Source: Nocardia panacis
GTDB lineage: Bacteria > Actinomycetota > Actinomycetes > Mycobacteriales > Mycobacteriaceae
Assembly (NCBI RefSeq): GCF_003598715.1
Contig: NZ_QZFU01000019.1
Coordinates: 620,001 to 684,000 of the forward strand
Direction of reading: 5' to 3'
Length of the DNA stretch: 64,000 nt
Of the stretch, positions 48,101 through 57,100 are shown piece by piece. Under the pieces are notes generated by a model. The model ran no database searches and was not told the DNA's origin. It worked only from the letters and a program-made list of their open reading frames with translations. Every line of letters starts with the position of its first letter. Within the stretch, counting starts at the first letter, position 1. A program made the translations under genes and the position numbers.

Positions 48101-51100
48101 GCGCGACCGCAGCGACGCGCGTCGTAGGCCGCGACCAGATCCGCCGCCAGCGGGGCCAGCGACCAGCCGTCGATGGCGATGTGGTGCACCACGAGCACCA
48201 GGATGTGCTCGGCCTCGCCGACGCGGAGAAGTTCGGCGCGCCACGGCAATTCGGTGGTCAGATCGAAGCCGCGCGCCGCCGTCGCCGCGATCCTGGCCTC
48301 GATCCCGGCGCGGTCGACCGCGCTTCTCGGCAGTGGCACATCGATCTCGGCGGCGGGCAGCACGATCTGCCGCGGCCCCGCCGCATCCTCCGGGTACACG
48401 GTGCGCAGAATCTCGTGGCGCGCCACGAGATCCGCGATGGCGGCGCTCATCGCGGCGTGGTCGAGCTGCCCGATCGCGCGCAGCGCCAGCGGCACATTAT
48501 AGGCGGACGAGGCCGGATCGAAGCGGTTCAGGAACCACAATCGCTGCTGAGCCATGGACAGCGGCAGCCGCACGGGGCGCGGGCGCAGGACCAGCGGCGT
48601 CCGCGCGGGGACGACGGCCGCGGGCTCGGCTCGATCCAGCAGCGCGGCAAGACCTTCCGCCGTCGGATGATCGAAGACGGCGCGCACACTCAACTGCTGC
48701 CCGCTCACCGCGGCCAAACGCGCCACCAGCTGGGTGGCGGCCAGCGAATTGCCGCCGATATCGAAGAAGTTGTGGTCGGCGCACACTCGATCCCGACCGA
48801 GGACCTCGGCGATCTGCGCGGCCACCAGCGCCTCGGTGGCCGTCTGCGGGTCGCGACCCGCGTCGAGCAGATCCCAGCGGGGATGCGGCAGTGCGCGCCG
48901 ATCCAGTTTGCCCGCCGGGGTCAGCGGAATCGTGTCCAGCACGACGAACGCCGAAGGCACCATATGTGCGGGCAGCCGCTCGCCGGCCAGCGCACGCAGT
49001 TCGCGCGCATCCGGCGCGGCGGCCTCGGCTGCCACGACATAGGACACGATCCTGGCCCGATCGACCCGATCGCGCCGAATCTCGGTATGCGCGAAACGGA
49101 TACCGGGGCAATCCGCGACAACCGCCGTGATCTCGCCCAATTCGATGCGGAACCCGCGCACCTTGACCTGATCGTCGCCGCGGCCGACGAAACTCAGTTC
49201 GCCCGAACGATTCCAGCGGACCAGGTCGCCGGTGCGGTACATGCGCGCACCCGACACACCGTGCGGACCGGCCACGAAACGCTGCGCGGTCAGGCCGGGT
49301 CGCCGCAGGTAGCCGCGCGCCAAACCCGTACCGCAGACATACAGTTCACCCGTGACCCCGACCGGAACCGGACGCAGTCGCGCGTCTAGCACCACCAGCT
49401 CCGTACCCGCGACCGGACGCCCGAGCACCACCGGACCCGAAGGATCCAATGCCGAGGAAACCGTTGCCGCGATGGTGGTCTCGGACGGACCGTAGGCATT
49501 GAACATGGCCCGACCACGCGCCCATTGGCGCACCAGCTCCGGTCCCACCGCGTCACCGCCGACGACCAGTGCCCGCAGCGCGGGCAGCGGCCAACGCGCC
49601 CCGTCGACGCTGGCCAGCGCCGCCGGGGTGATGAACGCGTGCGTCACCCGGCGCTCGTCGAGCAGCCGGGCCAGCTCGTCACCGCCGAAGACATCCGGAC
49701 CGGCGATCACCATGGTCGCGCCCGCACACCACGCCAACAGCAGTTCCAGTACCGAGGCATCGAAGCTCGGCGAGGCGAAATGCAGTGTCCTCGAGCCAGA
49801 TTCGATGCCGAACCGGGCGCGCTGGGTCAGTGCGAAACCCGCGAGACCGCGATGGGTGGTGGCCACGCCCTTGGGCACACCCGTCGAACCCGAGGTGTAG
49901 ATCAGGTAGGCGAGGTCGTCGAGTCGCAAAGCGCGTCGCCGCTCGCCCGCGCGAATCGGTCCGTCCGGCAGCGTATCCATGGCCGCGACCAGCGTGGGAT
50001 CGTCGAGCACCAGCCAACGCACACCCTCGGGCAGTGCGGCGCGCGAACCTGCCGCGGTCAGCCCGATGCGGGCGCCGGAGTCCGCGAGCATGTGCTGCTT
50101 GCGCTGATCCGGGTAGGCCGGGTCGACCGGCAGGAAGGCGGCGCCGGATTTGGTCACCGCCAGCAATGCCTCGATCGCGACCGCCGAGCGCGGAATCGAC
50201 AGGGCCACGATGTCATCCGGCCCGACGCCGGCCTCGATGAGCAGCCGGGCCAGGCGGTTGGTGCGCCGATCCAGTTCGCCGTAGGTCACCTCGGTCGCGT
50301 CCGCCAGGATCGCCGTCGCGCCCGGATCGGCCGCCGCCACCGCGGCGAACAGTTCGGGCAGGGTGCGCGGACGCGGTGCGGCGGGACCGGAAACCGGTGC
50401 CAGCGCGCGCGATTCGGCCGTGGCCAGCAGCGGCAGATCACCGACGGCCAAGTCGGTCTCGACGGTGATGGCTTTGAGCAGTCGCAGATAGCGATCGACC
50501 AGCCCGGCGGCGGTATCCGCGTCGAACAGATCGGTGGCATAGCCGAGGGTCACGTCGATCCCGTCCGGATCGCCCTGCGCCGTGGCGGATTCGAGCAGGG
50601 TGAACTGGAGATCCCAACGCGCGATGCCGGATTCGATGGCACTCGCGGCCACGGTCAGTCCCGGCAGTTCCAGCGTGCGCCCGCCCGCGTGATGCACCGA
50701 CAGCATGACCTGGAACAGCGGATGGTGCGCGGTGGAGCGGACCGGGTTGAGCACCTCGACCAGCCGCTCGAACGGCAGGTCGGCGTTGTCGAAGGCCGCG
50801 AGGTCGGTATCGCGCACCGCCGCGAGCAGTTCGGCGATGGAGTCGGATCCGACGACCCTGGTGCGCAGCGCGAGCGTGCCGACGAACATGCCGATCAACT
50901 CGTCGAGCGCCGCATCGCCGCGCCCGGAGACCGGCGTGCCGATGACCACGTCCTCGGCGCCGCCCAGCCGCCCGACCAGGACGGCGAGCGCCGCATGCAA
51001 CACCATGAACAGGCTGACCCCGTGTCGCTGCGCCACCTGGACGAGATCGGCGTGCAGCCCGGCGTCGATCCCCGCGATGGCCACCCCGCCCCGATGCGAG

Positions 51101-54100
51101 GCCACGGCCGGACGGGGCCGGTCCGCGGGCAGTTCGACACATTCCGGTACGCCATCGAGCCGGTCGCGCCAGTACGCCAACTGACGGGCCGCCGGACTCG
51201 CCGGATCCGCCTCGGAACCGAGCGTTTCGCGCTGCCACAGCCCGAAATCGGCGTATTGCACCGTCAGCGGCGGCAGGTCGGGGGCGCGACCATCGCGACG
51301 CGCCGTGTAGGCGGCGGCGAGGCCGGCGGCGAGCGGGGCCAGTGACCAACCGTCCGCCGCGATGTGATGCAGCACCACCGCCAGGACGTACTCCTCGGCG
51401 CGCACCCGCATGAGCGCCACCCGAATCGGCAGCTGCGTCGCCAAATCGAAACCCGCCGCGGCGAATTCGGCGATATCGGATTCGATCGAACTCGGACTCG
51501 ACACCAGCCTGGTGTACGGGACGACGGCCTCGGGGGCATCGATGATCCGCTGGTGCGGGCCTGCGGCGTCCTCCGGGTAGACGGTGCGCAGCACCTCGTG
51601 CCGCGCCACCACATCCGCGACCGCCGAGCGCATCGCCTCGATATCCAGCGTGCCATTGAGCCGCAGCGCGATGGGGATGTTGTACGCGCCGCTGTCGGTG
51701 TCGAAACGGTTGAGGAACCACAGCCGCTGCTGCGCCGCCGAGAGCGGCAGCCGGTGCGGGCGCGGGCCTGCCGTCACCGGGGCACGACCACCCGACCCGA
51801 TCAATTCGGCGACCCGTTCGGCCAATCCGGCCACGGTCGGCGCCTCGAACAGCGCCCGCACCCCCACCTCGGTGCGCAGCGCCGCCCCGAGCCGGGCCGA
51901 CACCCTGGTGGCGACCAGTGAATTCCCGCCGAGAGCGAAGAAATCGTCGTCCAGACCGACCCGCTCCACACCGAGCACCTCGGCGTAGATCCGCGCGACC
52001 GCGCGCTGCGCCCTGGTCACCGGCGGACGGAATTCGACGGCGGCGAATACCGGCTCGGGCAGCGCCGCCCGGTTCAGCTTGCCATTGACCGTCAGCGGCA
52101 AGCGATCGAGCACGACCAGCGCCGCCGGGATCATGTACGCGGGCAGTGCCTGACTCAGCCGCGCGCGCACCGACTCGTCATCGATCGTGCCGCCGGATAC
52201 CGGCACGATATAGCCGACCAGTTGCTCCCCGCGCCGGGCATCCCCGCGCGCCAGCACGGCCGCTGCGGCGATCTCGGGCAGGGCCAGCAGCGCCGCCTCG
52301 ATCTCGCCGAGCTCGATCCGGAAACCGCGGATCTTGACCTGGAAGTCGCAGCGGCCGTGATAGGCCAACTCCCCCAGCTCATTCCACGCCACCAGATCGC
52401 CGGTGCGATACATCCGCTCGCCCGCCGCCCGCGCGTACGGGTCGGCGACGAAGCGTTCGGCCGTACCGCCCGCCCGCCCGAAGTAGCCGTCGGCCAATTG
52501 GATGCCTGCGAGGTAGAGCTCGCCGACCACACCGGGCGGCACCGGCCGCAACCTGGCGTCGAGCACATAGGTTCTGGTGTTCCACTCCGGTTTGCCGATC
52601 GACACCGCTTCGGTGTCGCCCGCGCCGACCCGGTGCGCCGTCACCGAGACGGCCGCCTCGGTGGGTCCGTACAGATTCCACAGTGCCGCACGCGGATTGC
52701 GACGCCGGAAGCGCTGGGCCACCGCACCGGGCAGTGCCTCGCCGATGGCCAGCACCAACCGCAGCGCGGGCAGCGCGCCCTCACCGACGCCGACCAGGGC
52801 GCTGAGCATGGACGGCACCACATGCAGCACCGAGATCCGATACTCCTCGATCAGGCCGACGAGATAGGCCGGATCGCGATGTCCGCCGGGTGCGGCGATG
52901 ACCAGTCGCGCGCCCGCGGTGAGCGGCGACCAGAACTCCCACACCGACAGGTCGAAGCCTGCCGCAGTCTTGAGCAGCACCGCGTCGTCCGGCCCGAGCG
53001 CGAAAGTTGATCGCTTCCAAGCCAATTGGTTCACCACGGCGCGATGCGGCACCGCGACGCCCTTGGGGCGTCCGGTGGAACCCGAAGTGAAGATGACATA
53101 CGCGATGTGCTGCGGGTGCAGCGGCCGCAGCCGCTCGCCGTCCTCGATGGGCGCACCGCAGACGCGGGACAGATCCAGCGCGTCGAGCGCGACGACCGGA
53201 GCGCACTCGGTGGTGAAGCCCTCGTCCGCCGTCAGCACACAGGCCGGATCGGCCTCGGTGAGAATGTATTTCAAGCGCTCGGCGGGCTGATCCGGATCCA
53301 GCGGGACATATGCGCCACCGGCCGCCGCCACCGCGTACATGGCGACCAGCAGATCCACCGAGCGGCGCATGGCCAGCGCCACCCGCGTCTGCGGACCGAC
53401 GCCGCGCGAGATCAGGTGTCGGGCCAGCCTATTGACCCGATCGGCGAATTCCGCGTAGGTCAGTTCGGCGACGCCCGGATCGACCACCGCGAGGGCCGAG
53501 GGCAGCGCGGCCGCCTGCTCGGCGAACAGCGAGGCCAGGGTGGCCGGGACGACCGGATGCCGAGTCGCGTTCCAGCCATCGAGGATTCGACCGCGCTCGT
53601 CCGGGTCGATGAGCGCGATATCGCCGACCGGCAGCGTCGGATCCGCGATCACCGCGGCCACCACCCGCTCGAAGCGGTCCGCGAAATCGGCGGCGGTCGA
53701 CTCGTCGAACAGGTCCGTGGCGTAGTTGAGATGTCCCGTGATGCCGGTGGGCACGCCCGCGTCGTAGTGGTCGGTGAGCACCAGTTGCAGATCGAATTGC
53801 GCCACGTCGGTGTCGATCTCGGCGACCCGCACGGTGAGGCCGGGCAGTTCCACCCGCAGCCTGCCCAGGTTCTGGAAGGACAGGCCCACCTGAACCAGCG
53901 GGTGCCGCGCCGTGGAGCGGGTCGGATTGAGCTCCTCCACCAGCCGCTCGAAGGGCACATCCGCGTGCGCGAAGGCGGCCAGATCGGATTCCCGCTGCCG
54001 CGCGAGCAATTCGGTGAAGCTCTCACCCCACACCACCCGCGAGCGGAAGACGACCGTACTCACGAACATGCCGACGAGATCGTCGAGTTCGCGCGCGCCG

Positions 54101-57100
54101 CGCCCGGCCACGGGGGTGCCCACCGCCAAATCGTCGACGCCCGCCAGCCGGGCCAGCAGCACCGCGAAGGCCGCGTGCACCGTCATGAACAGTGTGGCGT
54201 GGCCCGAATCCGCCAGCGCCAGCAGCGCGCGATGCACCTCGGCATCGATGCTGACCGGTACCCGGCCGCCGCGATGGGTCTGGGTCGCCGGGCGCGGACG
54301 ATCGCCGGGCAGCGTCAACTCCTCGGGCAGCCCGGACAGCTCCGTGCGCCAGAAGTCCACGTCCATCGGCGTATCCTGCTGCCACAGACTGTAGTCGGCG
54401 TATTGGACGGTCAGTTCCGGCCAGCCGGGGGCGGTGTCGGCGCGGCGAGCGCGATAGGCGCGCGTGAGATCGGTGAACAGCGGCCCCAACGACCAACCGT
54501 CGGCGGCGATGTGGTGGATCACCACCGCGAGGACGTATTCGTGCGGGCCGGTGTGCAGCAGTTCCGCGCGCAGCGCCGTCTCGGTGGTGAGATCGAAACC
54601 GCCACCGGCCAATTCGCGCAGCCGTCTGCGCACCCGCGTGGCGGGCAGTTCGCGCACCCGCAGCTCCGCCCCGCCCGCGGGCAGGATGACCTGGTGCGGA
54701 CCGTCCGGACCGTCCGGGTAGATGGTGCGCAGCGGCTCGTGCCGTTCGACCAGATCCGACCACGCGCCGCGCAGCGCGTCGATATCGAGATCGCCGCCGA
54801 TCCACAGCGCGAACGGAATGTTGTAGGTGCACGCGCTGTTGTCGAACCGGTTGATGAACCACAGTCGCTGCTGGGCCAGCGAGAGCGGAATGAGTTCCGG
54901 CCGTTCCCGTTTGGTGGGTCCGGCGGTTCCGGTCCCGCACACCAACTCGGCGACCTCCTCGGCGAGGACCTCGACGGTCGACCGCTCGAGCAGCAGACGC
55001 ACCGGCACTTTGGTGTCCAGCGCGGCGCCCAGGCGTGACGCGGCCTGGGTCGCGGTGAGCGAATTGCCGCCCAGCGCGAAGAATCCATCGTCCAAACCGA
55101 TTCGATCGACCTGAAGCACCTCGGCCAGCACCTCGGCCACCCGCCGCTGCACCTGCGTGACCGGCGCGCGATAGGCCCTGGTCGCCACCACCGGGACCGG
55201 CAGGGCGCGGCGATCCAGTTTTCCGTTGGCGGTCAAGGGAATCGCGTCGAGGACCATCAGCGCCGAGGGCACCATGTAGTCGGGCAGCAGCAGCGTCAGG
55301 TCGGCGCGCAGCACCTCGGTGTCGAGTTCCACGCCGGGTTCGGCCACCAAATAACCGACCAGCCGTTGGTTGCCGGGATCGTCCTCGCGGACCACGGCCA
55401 CCGCCTGGCCGACGCCCTCCTGCGCCAGCAGCGCGGACTCCACCTCGCCGAGTTCGATGCGGAAGCCGCGCAGCTTCACCTGATCGTCGGCGCGGCCCTG
55501 ATATTCGAGCGCACCCTCGGGGGTCCACCGGGCCAGATCGCCTGCGCGGTAGAGCCGGGATCCGGCCGGGCCGAAGGGATCGGCCACGAAGCGCGCCGCC
55601 GACAGTCCGGGGCGACCGAGATAGCCGCGGGCCAATTGCTCGCCCGCGACATAGATTTCGCCGGGCACGCCGATCGGCACGGGCCGCAGGCGCCTATCCA
55701 GCAGATAGGTGCGCAGACCGGGCAGCGCGCGACCGAGGGCGCCCGGTTCGGCGCGCGTGACATCGGTGCGGCCGAGCGCCCGATAGCTGACGTGCACCGT
55801 AGTCTCGGTGATGCCGTACATATTCACCAGGCGCGGCGCGTCCTCGGCGTGCCTGGCGTACCAGTCGCCGAGGCGGTGCAGGTCCAGCGCCTCACCGCCG
55901 AAGGTGATGTAGCGCAGCGATGTTCGCGGACCCGCGCCCGCCGGTGCGCCGAGCCGCTCCGCCTCCGCCAGTTGATAGAACGCCGAAGGCGTCTGATTGA
56001 GCACCGTAACTCGCTCCCGCCGCAGCAGATCCAGGAACTGCGCGGGCGAGCGGGTGGTCTCGTAGTCGACGACGATGAGCTTGCCGCCGTACAGCAGCGG
56101 ACCCCACAGCTCCCACACCGAGAAATCGAAAGCGTAGGAGTGGAAAAGCGTCCAGATATCGGATTCGTCGAATTCGTAGTCGCCCTGTGCGTTCGCGAAC
56201 AGCGCGAGCACATTGCGGTGCGGGATCTGCACACCCTTCGGTTGGCCGGTGGAACCCGAGGTGTAGATGACATACGCGATGGTGTCGGGTGTCGAGTGCC
56301 CCAGCAGTTCGGCCGGGGCGATGGGCGCGGTCTCCTCCGCGAACGACTCCGATTCGAGTTTGTCCACGACCACGGCGGGCAGCCCATCCGGCATGGCGAT
56401 CGGCCGGGCCGAGGAACTCACCGCGCAGACCGGATGTCCGTCGGCCAGCAGGTATTCGATGCGATCGGCCGGATAGGTCGGATCCACCGGCAGGTAGGCC
56501 GCGCCCGTTTTCAATACCGCCAACAGCGCCACCACCAGATCCAGACCGCGCGGCAGGGCGACCGCCACCACCGCCTCCGGTCCGGCGCCCAGGCCGATCA
56601 GCCTGCGCGCCAGGCGATTCGCGCGCGCGTCCAGTTCCCGGTAGGTCAGCTCGTCCCCGAGGCAGCGCACCGCGATCCGCTGCGGAAATCGGGCCACCAC
56701 CGCTTCGAAACGCGCCGAGAGCGTGGAATTCGGCACGGGCGCCGCAGGGCGCGAGCTGGTGCTCCACGCGCCGAGCACCAACTCGCGCTCCTCGGCGTGC
56801 AGCAGCGGCAAAGCCCCCATGGCGGTATCCGGCCGCGCGGCAAGGAATCCGGCGAGATATTCCAGGAAGCGGTGGTGATGCGCGCGCAGTTCGTCGGCGC
56901 CGTAGCGATCCGGATTGGCCAGGAAGTCCACGTGCACCGCACCGTCGCCGGTGCCGTTGTGGATATTGATCGACAGATCCTCGATCGGCCCGGTGGACAG
57001 CAGGTGTATGGTCCCCCGCAACTGGCCGAGCCGAATCTCGTTGTGGAACAGCATGATATTGACCACCGGCCCGAAGAAGCCGCGCACGCCGCCCTCCACG

